A DNA stretch of 64,000 nt from Beaufortia kweichowensis (lineage: Eukaryota > Chordata > Actinopteri > Cypriniformes > Gastromyzontidae), in assembly GCA_019155185.1 (NCBI GenBank), contig CM032794.1, positions 6,487,988-6,551,987 on the forward strand, written 5' to 3'. Both the position numbers and the translations under genes were made by a program. The notes under the pieces were generated by a model. It saw nothing but the letters and a program-made list of their open reading frames with translations. It was not told where the DNA came from and ran no database searches. Of this stretch, positions 1 through 58,705 are shown one piece after another; the first letter of the stretch is position 1, and every line of letters begins with the position of its first letter.

Positions 1-2034
1 CACCAATTCCAACATCAATTTTCTTTGATAATACTTCCCTGATTATTCCTGTTCTTTTTGATTGTCTCTTTCTCTCCCATTCATCCTCACTTACACCCAG
101 TGTTAAAGTAATCCTTGTTGTATGAGCATTTTCATTGTGTGGGTGCTGATATCATCTCCCATCAGTCCTACATTGTCTCTCAGCCGCTAATTAGCCACTA
201 TTGTACTTCAGCGGCCAATCAGAAATCTTGCTGTCCGACGAGAGTTGTTTTATTTACATCAGATAAGAGGCATAATGGGACCGGAAAGGGATGGATTGTG
301 GCGATGCACATTACGATACAAAATCTGGGCGCTTGTGCCAAGTGAACAACTGGTGCAATACCATTAGGGTTATTAATTTTGATAAGATAAGCCTTGTAAT
401 GATTCATAACCCCCCAAAATCTCATCTCATCCGTGAATAATTTAGAGAGAACACCAGTTTATTATCTGTTAGTAGTACACATATGTTCACTGGCTTTCAT
501 TACGCTCCGGCTCTTTTGATTAGATGTACCGTATAACTTAACAATGGGTATTTAACCTCTCACACCTGCGGAAGTCGCTGGAGAACACAGGCAGTGAATT
601 TACTGAAGTGTGAATAATACAGGAAATTGGCACAACAGTCTGTAATTTAAGTGCACAAACAAACAGGATGTGATGGATGCAATTTGGCATCACTTTCAGA
701 TAAGATTGCACTCTTTTATACCACAAGCTTTCTATATCGCTAAAAATGTTGTCTACACAGTTCTCTTGCTTTTCCGATCGTAATGGTAATTTCAGCCCGT
801 CGTCTTTTAGCTTGCAGGCGGCAATATGACTGTGTGACCAATTGGAGTGGCCAATATCCAGTTAAAGATGAAGATCAGTGTCTATGTTTATGCTGTGGGC
901 ACAGTTTTCTCCGTTTGGAAGTGAAAGTCCACTAACAGAAGGACACGAAAGACTACATTAGGGAGGACATGTCAGACTTTCACAATACTCAAGATATTTC
1001 TAAACTCTAACTCTATGCTTTAAAATGCACAGTAAAAGCGGCACTAAACCTTTTAAAACAATCTAATAAAAATAACCAGTGACATTGCAGTTTGACACTC
1101 ATGCTACAATAGCAACACCATTACCTATTCCTTAAAACTCCTAAGTCCATAATTTTATCAAAGTATAACATTAATTGTCCCACAAGAGATGTTCAGTGCC
1201 TGTGGTGTGCTTAACTACACTGTCCCATCTTTCCTATTTGTTGCGTAAATTAAAACTTTAACTGGCTTTATTGACTGTTCTAATCTCTCCGGACTGCTCG
1301 ATGTTTACTGACTAATAGCATGGAGGAAAGGTTATGCATTAGTGATGAAATCTGAAAGCTTGGCGGTTGAGGGTCTTCGACGGCGCTTACTTTCCGGTCT
1401 TAAATAACAGTGAATAGGCTTTGTACTGATAAAACAAATGCCCCAGAGAAATAACAGCCAAGGGTGACACACTGCATCTTTTATGAGCAAATGTTTATGT
1501 CATATTAGCTTAATCTCCTTTTTAAATGGGTTTTGGGGAGGTTTGCCTGCCGTGACTCTACTGGTATACAGCCACTCCAAGAAAGTTGGACGAAAAGTTT
1601 GTTCTGGAGTATCAAGGCAAACATTAGATACTACAAATGCAATCATGTCCTCAGTAAAAGCCAAAATATTCAGAACAGCTTTTCAAAAACAACACCAGAT
1701 GCAACCCTCACTAATTCATTCAAAAAGCTTCAACTTCACCATTACGCAGAGACCTTCCTTTGTGCGTCAAAGTCACGCATAATGTTTTCAATTATTCGAA
1801 GCCCTTTACTCCTGCCATATGGTGACCTTCAGATGAGAGAAAAGCGACAGCACGTGTGGAGGTGAAAAGGCGGAAGCGCAGTAAAGACAGGTGAGAACAA
1901 ACACATATGCGCTGAGTGACAGGAGCACAGAAGCGACATGTTTCAATCAAAACTGTAACATGTGGCAACGCTCAAGGTGTTAACATCTGACTGGTGTCAT
2001 TTCTAAAAACTCTAATTAATTCAGGCATAAAAAC
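1..2034. other. Intergenic sequence beyond the 3' end of arap2
   Basis: No gene recognised. Short open frames in this stretch have no family resemblance or splice context. Some GC-richer, non-repetitive segments (for example 160-320 and 1340-1400) might be regulatory, but nothing in the sequence proves it. Confidence 0.4.
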
Positions 2035-3034
2035 TTTAATGAGGAAGATGACACAGGTGTGTCGCATCCACCCCTGGCTTATTACAGCGGTAAATCACAT
2101 CAAACAGAGACAATAAAACACATGGAATAATACAATCTGATGAAGAGTAACAGGTACACTTTACAATCAAAACGGCAGCAGCATGTTTTTATGACAAGAC
2201 ATATTTACACAAACAATGAGGAGTTTTCAGTACATTTATACACAGACACAGAAAACAGTTAAATTCATCAGCACTGATGATATAAAAACTATATATAAAC
2301 AGTTTTAGAATTGACATTTAGCTTTGTATTTACATGTTAGTCAGACCTTAGCAGGTTTAGCAGTTTTTACAACAGGCACAATTACAATTTTAAAAAGAGC
2401 AAGAGATGCGTGCGACTGTTAAGTGATTCACAATCTACATAAAATGTCAACTATAAATATTTAATATCGAACTGGGCGACAATATCCAGTGTGTACGCTC
2501 TCATACTATTATGCATTATTCAAGAACTTTGGAGGTTTGGAATAGTGGGTTATTTTTGTATCCAACTATAAAAGGACACAAGATTCTCTTGATAGTCGGC
2601 CAGAAAACGAACAGATGACTAATTCAGCTTATTGAAAAACAACCGCTTTCGTAAAATGGAAAATGTGCAATCAATTCTAAACAGATCAATACTCTGGTAG
2701 TCTGGTAGTGTTATCCAAAGCCAACAACAATATCAAAAAGGTTCACCAACACTGAAATATTTTTTAAATAAATTAAGAAAATATGATTGATGACAATTCC
2801 ACCCAAAATCTTCCACTGCAACCAGTCGACTTGTAAGAAATAGTTACTGTAGCTTTACACAAACATTCTTTAAATCTGATGCTTGACCTGCAGGGTCAAA
2901 TATGATAATTATATGATAATCTCCATGAACTTTAAAAAAAAAACCTCTAGAAAGTATAAAAAAAATTTTTGGTCGATGTTGGATTTTTGTTAGAGAGCCA
3001 TAGGCAAGACTTTATCGTTGTGTGTCTGTAGCTC
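2035..3034 (-). other. arap2: arap2 probable 3'UTR
   Basis: AT-rich sequence downstream of the arap2 stop with no coding signal. A variant poly(A) signal (ATTAAA) occurs on the minus strand at about 2035-2040, and a canonical AATAAA at 1267-1272. Either could end the transcript, so the distal boundary is uncertain. Confidence 0.4.
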
Positions 3035-50040
<47,006 letters not shown>

Positions 50041-50123
50041 ATAGACTGTGGTGTGGAGGAGAAAATGGCATTGGATGGCAAGGATGTGAGAGACAGGGAC
50101 AGTTAAAAAGATGGGAACACACC
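50041..50123 (-). other. arap2: arap2 5'UTR part of the first coding exon
   Basis: Minus-strand sequence just upstream of the ATG. A plausible acceptor (CCCACAG|GGTGTG) would put the exon edge at 50123. The start ATG at 50040 is followed by an acidic/Ser-rich dozen residues and then the SAM domain. A second in-frame Met at codon 12 is an alternative start. Confidence 0.45.
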
Positions 50124-53100
50124 CTGTGGGGAAACATAAACTATTGTGAATAATTATCTTTATATTTAAGCTTTATATATTTGTATAGTATATATGTACT
50201 GTATAGTATGTATGTGTATAGTAATCAGTCCTACTTCTGCCAAGTGTCACTTGATGTCACTTAATGACAACTGTTTCTTGGGACAAAAAAACCCAATACA
50301 TTTCAGGTTGTCAATCTCTTGATAACAAAACTGTGTATAAGGGTGGTTGACAAAAGTCATATGGTGTGACCTACAAAAAAATGTAGAAAATTCAATCTTG
50401 CTAACAATTCTAAATATGCAGTATGTGACGCTGTCTGTTAAAACCGAAATAGAAACTAAACTGAACTGAAACTGATTTTTTTTTTTTTTTTTTTTATATA
50501 AAATCATCACACATATTCTGTGAAAACATAACCTTGATATCTGTAATAGTGACAAAGACTGACAACTTCCAATATTATCCAAAAAAGTGTTCTAAGGACG
50601 ATTTGAGTATTGCATCTTAAAATCAAATAAACTAATAAACACACTACACCTATTTTTGCCATTTTTATGGATTACTTTGATGCTCCTAATCTCATAATTA
50701 GATTTTTGCCTGGATTTCATAGAGGGTCACATAAACTGGGATGAGAAAATGACACAAGAAGAATTCAAACTTGCATCTCAGGCCTCTCCACATCAGTACC
50801 TAATCCCAAAATATTACGTTTGTGAATAAATCTATCCCTGCAGTGCTTACATGCCAGAGCAGGAAGAAATAAGACAGGCGGCGTCTTTACACATAGCATT
50901 GATTTACCAATAATAATAAATAACATTCATGACACTATTGCTAAAGCTTTTAAAGAGATGGCATAACATTAGCATGTCATGACTCGATCTGGAAGGATGA
51001 CTCAACATTACTGAAGCATTTAGTGCACCTCTGCTGCATAGTCATATGATGAACTGAGAACTTTACAACTCTCAATAATTATCTATAAACCAACTAATAA
51101 ACCAACACTGCTTTCACACTTGTATGCATATTTAATTTAAAAACAAAATTACATTAAACTTGCAAGAGCAACTAAATTCAAATAACATAACAGCTTACCA
51201 GCAAACCATGCACGACTAAATCTTAATGTCTCCATCTAATTAAAATGCACAAAAATCTCCTTTTGATTCAAATGTTTAATCTCCTAATTCAGATGTATAG
51301 TAATTATTCCTATGTTAAACAACTGTCTTTTTAAGTTATTGGTTTGTTGTTCACTTGGAATTCTGGGTTTAATATTTATTTACTAAACTCCAATTAACCC
51401 TCTGCATGTAATGCATGCTCACTTTATATGTGTGTGAAAATACGGTTTCACAGCCTTTATCAGTTCTGTGAATATTCACTCCACAGAGCCTAAAGAGCTC
51501 TTTCAGTACATCTTAGCGATCTGTGCTTCTCTTTTTCTACAGATGACTTCTTCTTTTAGCAAGAAGTACCACACAGAACATTTTAAACACAACCCTTCGC
51601 ATCCTCAAAACAAATAAAAATGAGTTGAGAACTAGAAACATTTCTTTAGGGCTGTACAGTTAAATGACAGACTACAGTTGAAATGTCAACGTGAGGAAGT
51701 TCAGACATGCAAAAGCTGGAGGGTGAGAGTGGTCAAGTTTAGAGAAGCAAAGAAAGTCCTCCTCACCACAAAAGCGTGGGATGGTTCACTACACTGTGTA
51801 CGTTTCCATTCCTGCCGAAACGCCGCTATTACAATTAAAGGTTATTTCTGCTGTATTACTGGACATTTCTGGTTATTCAGCAATCACAATAAACACACAT
51901 GGAACCTGATGCTGCAGGAAGAGTTAACAAAACACATGTAACCATGATAAATTTACAAATTAAGTGACAGCAATCCACTACAGATATTGATGATAATGGC
52001 AGCTAAAGTCATTTTTTGTTTCCTGCATAAAACCATATCATTTACTTCACATCATCATATCTCTTAATAATAGCTAAAAAAAAAAACACTTGCAAACAAA
52101 CCCTGCCTTTGGCTCATGATGCTGGGATAGTCTCTAGATCTCCTATGTATATATGCTGCAGAAAATAAGCATGTTCTGAGCATGGATGGATATAGTCGTC
52201 TATATCTGTTTTTTATTATTGAAAGCTAAACTTGCTGCAAGTTATTTTTAACAGTGAAAAGCTGTCAATTTCAAAACTGTTTATGTAAAACACATTTTTT
52301 GCATCTGCAAATCTGTGTCCAAATAACTGGCTATTAAACCATACCAGCTTTTGGCACAAATCAACACTTTCACAGCCCCTAAACCTGCACTGACACGCAT
52401 TCACGGTTTACCAGTTCAGACACGGGCACGAGTAACATAACAAAGTAGCAATGCAACAACTCTGTAGCTCCACAAAACAATACAGGTACTTCGATTACAT
52501 TATGAGGATCTAGAATAATATCCTGATGGTGTTGCACAGCCATCTTCTAGTCATGGTAACAAGCATTAGCACGTAGGCCTGTGCCTGACACCACCCACTG
52601 TAACCCAAATTACAGTATGAAAAGAATGACTACAGAGAATGTGCTTAAGTGTGTGTGAGGACATTACACTGATATCCTCATACTACACATTGAGTCACAC
52701 ATGCCAGGCATTTCTCACTCATAAAATCCACCACTACAGAGCAAAGTCCATCTATTATAAATACAACCCTAACAAACAATTTTTTTTTATTTAACTTGAA
52801 ACACCATCGAAACCTGATATAAGTCGGCACATCCCTTAGTAAAATTAACCATGGTTTTATTATAGTAAAAAAAAAAAAATTGCTAACGTTAGTTTGTGCA
52901 TTAGCTAACATTCTACATCATTTATTAATTTTAGTTCATTCTAATTCCAGCATTTACTCATGGATTTCTAAAACAAAATTTGTATCTGTTAAAGCACAAT
53001 TAAATAACATGATCAACTGTATTGGCATGAACTAACATTAACAAAAATTAATAAATGATGAAAAATTACATTGCACATTGTTAGTTTGTGTCAGCTAATG

Positions 53101-53884
53101 CATTCACAAATGTTAACAAATACAACCTTATTGTAGTGTTACTGTAAAAATGTTTTTTTGTGGACTGATTCGTACTATTCGTATTATCATAATTTTACTG
53201 CAAATATCATGGTTAAAGTATAATTACTAGTGAGACGATGGTAAATGTGTTGTTACTGTGGTTTTACTACAAATGCCATAAACTACAGTCACACCATGTT
53301 TAACTTGAGCTATAGGTTATGTTTGGTTAAACTACGTAAACCTAAACACGACAACATCTGTCTCTTTAAGATCACAAACACTGTTTATATGTCCCTGAGA
53401 TGCAGGAATGAGTTTTAATGGTCAGAGTGAATGAACTTAAGAGAAATCAACAGGTGTGAGAGATGATGGCATGACGATTTGCACAAAGAGTGTCTCAAGA
53501 TAACACGCTGTAAAACTAGTTTCGCCAGCTAGTTGCATGACACTAAAAACCCAACTCGATCTCTGGTAAACCGAGTACAGTAACTCTATTATAATCATCA
53601 GCCGAAAATCAAACTAAAAACAAAATCTCATAAGCAACTGTTTACAGTGGAAAGTGCTCGTTTTCTCAAAACATACCTCAAAAAGTGACCAGCACCAGCA
53701 CCACCCTCCCGGTTAGGATTGGCTTTTTAATATCGCGCTGTTGCTGTAACTTTGTGACAATATGTTATCTAGGTAGTAAACTTTTCATACCGCAGCTTCC
53801 AGCAAAAGCGGCTGTTGTGTTCCGCCTTTCGAGTCTCGGCGAGCCGCTCTCCACGCCTACCTGCCCGCACTGAGTCACACTCAC
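50124..53884. other. arap2: arap2 5'UTR intron
   Basis: 3.8 kb AT-rich intron between the presumed non-coding first exon and the ATG exon. Holds a 20-base T run (50476-50495) and the dispersed element at 52.9-53.15 kb. No further exon recognised. Confidence 0.5.
52885..53150. mobile_element. Dispersed cyprinid non-autonomous element (AACATTAAC-rich)
   Basis: Contains GAACTAACATTAACAAAAAT, TTAATAAATGATG, a later AATGTTAACAAATACAACCT and the terminal TTATTGTAGTGTTACTG. This text is typical of a common cyprinid DNA-transposon-derived repeat. Inverted copies of TTAGTTTGTGCATTAGCTAA and TTAGTTTGTGTCAGCTAATG lie within it. It lies in arap2 intron 1 (5'UTR). Confidence 0.65.
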
Positions 53885-53935
53885 CGGGCCAGCCCACCGC
53901 ACCTAAACCGCCTTGTGCCACCACAACTCTCCGAT
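53885..53935 (-). promoter_or_regulatory. arap2: arap2 probable promoter and non-coding first exon
   Basis: The only CpG-rich stretch upstream of the arap2 start codon lies at about 53.80-53.94 kb. On the minus strand it contains a strong splice-donor match (CCCG|GTGAGTG, exon edge 53885) and a second weaker one about 25 bp downstream (CAG|GTAGGC). A 5'UTR exon here would splice over a ~3.8 kb intron to the exon containing the ATG. The transcription start is not visible, so the outer boundary is a guess. Confidence 0.4.
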
Positions 53936-54037
53936 GTTATCATGTAGATTAAAAAATTGCAAATGACAATGATGGTTGAATTCTTTGGGGAATTGTATCA
54001 GTAGGAAATAGTTTTTTGGCTGTACGTGAAACACAGT

Positions 54038-54043
<6 letters not shown>

Positions 54044-54074
<31 letters not shown>
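54044..54074. repeat. (CT)n microsatellite
   Basis: Pure CT run just outside the presumed arap2 promoter, between arap2 and dthd1. Confidence 0.9.
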
Positions 54075-54077
<3 letters not shown>

Positions 54078-54605
54078 GCGTGTTGTAACTTGATTGCCCT
54101 CCAGTAACAGATTCTGCAGGAATGTGTCAAGCCATACTAACGACAGTGCATAACAACACTTTTGGGTAATTCACATAAATTTAGACTATGTTACTTTGTC
54201 AGATTACCTAAATACCCTTTGGAGAATATGTGAGAACTTTGTGTTTACTGTATTTACATGCATAAGGGAGAAATTGAGAGATAAAGAAACTGAAAATACT
54301 GGGAGCTGGCCTGAGAGCTTTTACTACCTGCACGCAATACTGTTTTTTAACCACACGGCGGCGCTACATGCCAACATTTATATTGTATAAAAACAGACCC
54401 AGTGTTATATTTAACACAATTTAGTAGTATTGGTTCACCAATTAATAAAGGAAAAGCATTTGTACAAAAGTGTCATATTTCAAATCAATACGAAGGTCCC
54501 TGAAATATTAATTAATTAACTGCACTTAAATCTAATGTGTAACCGTGGCTTTGTGTACTATGCTTTATTTTCGACTTATATAAGACAAAATGTTGAATTT
54601 TCCTT

Positions 54606-54662
54606 TATTTGTAAGTCACTCTAAATAAAATGATCTGCTAAATGAATACATTTACATGTATT
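54606..54662 (+). mobile_element. SINE tail-like fragment
   Basis: TTGTAAGTCACTCTAAATAA and ATCTGCTAAATGAATACATT match the common repeat tail 'gtaagtcgctttggataaaagcgtctgctaaatg'. Confidence 0.5.
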
Positions 54663-55442
54663 GTACAGTAAATTAGTAGTTTATATATTTATTTTTGTAT
54701 AATACAGTCGTTTGACCGCGTGATGGCGATAAATGTCAATATAGTGCTGTCAGTTTTTGTAGTGCGATAATGTCGAGATAAATAAAAATCTAAAGCACAA
54801 ATACCCAATGTTTTAGGGTAAGTGTCTCATATTGTATGTGCAACATATTTCACAATTATTTTAAATTATTTGTGAGGAGAATTAAATATAATATGAAAAT
54901 ATAATAGACCTTTAAACTGTTTATCGATAGATTGTCACTTCAGTGTCACTTTTGAGTCATCAAGCAAAATAATGCAACAGTAGTTCCATATATACATGTA
55001 AACATGTTATCATATTTCTACATTATATCAACTATAATGCAAAGATAGAGATAAACTCTATAATGCAAAGATAAACTTACGTATATAACAATACATTGTG
55101 TTTTTAAATGCAGTTTTGCCTAAAATATAAAACAAGGATTTATAGCATCTTTGCCTCAGTGTTTGTGGCCAAAGATCAGAATGGCCATTCACATTGTACA
55201 CATTACTCTTCTTTAGGGTCCTCCATCTCTAAGAGACACTTTTGTGTTAAGTCACGCCTTCTATTTGCCATGACGACCCACTTTACAGGCCTGGGGTGGT
55301 AAATACTGATGGGTTTGTACAAAGACAAAAAACTAAAAACGTCACCATGGGACGGAGACAGAGAAAAACAGCAACAACTTATTAATTCCTGTAATAATCA
55401 AATCCTTAGTTTTGCGGTCCAAAGCTCTCAGTATTGAAAGGT

Positions 55443-55643
55443 ATGGTAGAGACAGCCATCCAACTAAATTTCTCCCAAGAGGATGATGATCTGTTAAAAC
55501 TTTCACAAGTAACAACCCAGAGCTCAGAGACGTTTTACGACAAGAGAATGCAGGAAAAGAAACAGGACCTGAGCAAATCTCTAATGGGCACAAAGATTCA
55601 GCTGGGATTCATGCAAGACTTTTCCTTTTTCTCAGGAAGTTTT
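55443..55643 (+). pseudogene. dthd1: dthd1 N-terminal exon remnant
   Basis: Open frame of 67 codons from the ATG at 55443 (VETAIQLNFSQEDDDLLKL, then a Lys-rich part) to a possible donor TTT|GTGAGC. The N-terminus of DTHD1 is poorly conserved, so assignment rests on strand, position and open frame. An acceptor-like CTCTCAG at 55426-55431 suggests it may be an internal exon. Confidence 0.45.
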
Positions 55644-55950
55644 GTGAGCTTCACACCTAGAGAGTGTGTGTGCTGAGAGAGGCAGCACAGAAAACACTCT
55701 CACAGAGCATAGGATGTGCTCGAATTTAGCATACAGACAAACACAGGGGACAACAGCTAATGTGGGTAAGTGCTTCATAAAAAGCTTGGATTCTTTGTAA
55801 AAGTGCTTTAGACAAGTTTCCAAACTATGTACTGAGGAGGATTTCTACAGTATTTTGGCAAGGCAGAATATTTTGTATATATGCATTTAAAATAAATAAA
55901 AAGTTATAGAAAGTTCAACATGTATATAAAAAAATTGTGAATTTTTTTAG

Positions 55951-56449
55951 GTGATTCCTATGTACTCCTATGTATTTTTGTCCAAGACCACGTGACTGAC
56001 ATCATTCTTAACGTACTGAAAGATGTTCACATCATTGTGTACCAGCTCCATGTAATGAGCAGGATGCTTGATACTGGTATTGCATTTCTATCTGAAGTAA
56101 GTGGAGGAAGCTTTCATGCTCAGAAGAGAGGAAAAGACAATAGACATGTGGATGTGGCCAACACTGGACCTCTAGATACTACAGAGCAGATTAAAACAGG
56201 ATCATGTGATATTAGCACATTCCAGAATCTGCATCTTACAAATGTGGTGCTCTCAGGACCTCTAAAGGGTTCTGCATCAAATCAAATAAATCACGGTGCT
56301 GTGTGTATGGAAGAAACAAGGGAAGTGATGTCAACTTTAACACAAACTTGTGATGACTTGTTGTGTGAAACATATGAGATTCTGAAAATGAATGACAGAA
56401 GCAGATTACAAGAGAGAGAAAAATCAAAACATGAATTGATCACTGTTGG
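55951..56449 (+). pseudogene. dthd1: dthd1 N-terminal large exon remnant
   Basis: 499 bp open in one frame, between acceptor TTTTTTTAG|GT and donor GTTGG|GTAAGTC. Encodes QDHVTDIILNVLKDVHIIVY and a polar Cys-poor remainder ending ELITVG. A tiny upstream segment (to 55765, donor GTGG|GTAAGTG) joins it in phase. The exit phase does not agree with the next recognised exon. Confidence 0.6.
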
Positions 56450-56530
56450 GTAAGTCAAAATTATTTAGAAGACTAGCAGATACCCAAAAGGTGATGAATA
56501 AAAAAAAATGCATATGTCATAACTTGCAAG

Positions 56531-56738
56531 GTGGTTGATGGTTTGAGTTCTCTAATGGTGTCTGGATCAGAGGAGCTGGTCAGCAGTGTCATCCGCATTG
56601 AAAACACCAGCCACATCAAATGTCCTTTTCCACTCACCGTAGCTATACCGTTCCAAGCGAGTTACCGTGGGAACTACAGAGAGATCACAGTAAAAAAGGA
56701 CTCTGAACAAAGAGCTATGTCACTCCTACATCTATAAG
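56531..56738 (+). pseudogene. dthd1: dthd1 ZU5-region exon remnant with frame conflict
   Basis: Encodes SGSEELVSSVIRIENTSH, then CPFPLTVAIPF and YRGNYREITVK, closely resembling the DTHD1 ZU5-like region. The same frame ends in TAA at 56735-56737, one base before the donor AAG|GTTTCT. The end expected before the next exon (SYIYK, followed by GSY) is in a different frame. Entry phase also conflicts with the preceding exon. Confidence 0.7.
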
Positions 56739-56890
56739 GTTTCTATGGAGAAAAAAGGGATAATAAAATTTTTTTTTCTTCATTTATTCCATAAAGGCTT
56801 ATATTGTAGTTTTTTCACAAAGTTAGGTTCACATAGCTAGCATGATATGCATATGATTGTTTTCAAGTATGGCACTGTGTATCCCCACAG

Positions 56891-57068
56891 GGTTCATATG
56901 CAGTAGTATGTGTATACTCTCTGGGTGTTTGCGGTTCTGTCCTGTCTGAGAACCGAGACTTTTACAGTACCAAAGTCAGGACTATCTCTAAAGCTCAGTG
57001 TTGACTCCAGGACATGCTTCGACTACTTGCCTGGATCCTTTACCACACTGGATGTTGCCCAAGTCACG
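56891..57068 (+). pseudogene. dthd1: dthd1 UPA-region exon remnant with frameshift
   Basis: Acceptor CCCCACAG|GGT. The start reads GSYAVVCVYSLGV in frame 0. The family sequence then continues as FAVLSCLRTETFTVPKSGLS and SVDSRTCFDYLPGSF in a different frame, so there is an indel near 56935-56945. The exit ACG|GTGCTG is phase 0 and joins VQPVD of the next block. Confidence 0.7.
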
Positions 57069-57558
57069 GTGCTGTTTGTTCATTACACTTAAAAATATAC
57101 TGTACATCATCACAAAATAATGTCAGAACAAGAAATATTACCATGATGAATGTCACCATTAAATGAATACTTTTTACTATTAAAAAATATATATATTTCT
57201 ACCATTAAAAAATATATCTTTTATTGTCAGGATGCCTAATTGTCATGAAAACAGCACAGACAATATCAATATTAAGTTAATTAAACAAATTATAAATATT
57301 TAAAACATACATTAAATTATTACATTTAATTAAACAATACATTCTATCAATATTCAGTAATATTAACAGACATGTTCTTAACAGGTTGAGATTTACTGTA
57401 CCCTTAAAAGCGCTTCATTAGATCTGCTGAGAATTTTTGCAAAATTGTGCCCCAAGTGTTTTATCAAAATAATTAAAGTGCTTAGTAAGATAATTGGCTG
57501 TAAAATGCACTGCAGTGCTTTTAAATGCAAGGATAAGCCTCACTTTTCATCTCATTAG

Positions 57559-57775
57559 GTTCAGCCAGTGGATGCTGCAGTTTTGTCCTCTATTAAATCC
57601 TAAAACGATTCCTAACGTGCTGCCCTTACTTCAACTCCATTACTTTTCCTAACAGCCATCAACCCTTAAACTCTGACTTTTATTTTGTCCTGTCCTCCAA
57701 ATTTTGACAAGAGAAGAGCTGGAGAAGATACTGACCGACCCGCTTTGGTATCAGGCCCTCTCTCACACAGATTAG
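57559..57775 (+). pseudogene. dthd1: dthd1 decayed exon
   Basis: After acceptor CTCATTAG the frame reads VQPVDAAVLSSIKS, matching IQPVDPALVAYLK of human DTHD1, then stops at 57601-57603 (TAA). The end resembles the same family in another frame (FILSCPPNFDKRRAGEDTD). A possible donor is TTAG|GTACAT. Confidence 0.6.
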
Positions 57776-57915
57776 GTACATTTTTGAAACATTTCACATG
57801 ATGAACTGAAGTGGAAAATGTGTTTCCTCTCTGAGCTAAAGGTTCTATCAGTGGTCACAAATGCACTGAATAAAAGAAATTGAATTGCAGGTTAGAGTGT
57901 TTTTCTCTCATACAG

Positions 57916-58363
57916 GATTGAAAGTGCTTCAGTTAAGTCTCCTAAAGGCTCTAAAGAGCAATTGGCTGTGCTGGGCAGGATGGAGAACCACTGAAAGGTT
58001 TTGGATAAAGTCAATGTAAGGAACCTACAGACCGGCCTGGTCTCTTTTGAACTAACAGAGAACTATGTTTATTATCCATGTTTTATCCTCTATATGTCAG
58101 TACTTGTTTATGAGTGTGTGCACCTAGATAACCAGGGGGCAGATTCTCACATAATGACATTCCACCAAAAAAGAAACCGGCTTTATTTGAGATTAAAAGA
58201 AGTTGACCCATTTGGCAACTACAGCTCTCCACACCACAAAGGTGTAGCCAGTTTGTTTAAAGTCACTAAAGGTCATCTGGTCTGGAACGGTGACACAGCA
58301 TTTCTGTCTAAAGACTGCCCTCTAGATGAGCACATCTGTCGACTGCCACTTACTTTACCCAAG
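57916..58363 (+). pseudogene. dthd1: dthd1 exon with in-frame stop and internal deletion
   Basis: Acceptor CATACAG|G, donor CCCAAG|GTAAAT. Reads IESASVKSPKGSKEQLAVLG, then MENH, a TGA at 57992-57994, then KVLDKVNV and TGLVSFELTEN. In human DTHD1 as I recall it, the stop position is Trp (one base from TGA). The later part matches strongly (LRLKEVDPFGNYSSPHHKG, ICRLPLTLPK). Roughly 90 residues of the human protein between these blocks are absent. Confidence 0.75.
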
Positions 58364-58495
58364 GTAAATTAAAGTCTTAAAAATGTAGATTTCTTTTACT
58401 ATGTTCACACAAGAACTTAAAAGTAAGATATAATATCCTTTTTAGTCGCAGAGTTTGTGGTTAGTGTGTTTGTGGTTTATGTGTTTGTTACTCAG

Positions 58496-58553
58496 GTTCC
58501 AAAAACAGTCTTTCGACCAGGAAGTGCAAAGTTAATTCAGCACAGTCAATCAG
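58496..58553 (+). pseudogene. dthd1: dthd1 short linker exon
   Basis: 58 bp, acceptor TTACTCAG|GTT, donor TCAATCAG|GTATGT. Encodes VPKTVFRPGSAKLIQHSQS plus one base that completes an Asp codon in the next exon. Phases agree, so this exon is not visibly damaged. Confidence 0.65.
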
Positions 58554-58705
58554 GTATGTAAAACTCAATGTACAATTTGTCATAACATCAGACACAGACT
58601 AAGGCATACGGCACTTTGCATTTGCATGTGAATACTTTGCCTCTTAATGTTATTTAAAAAGACAGAATGAAAGTAGGTTGCAGAGTCATAAGTTTTTTCT
58701 TACAG

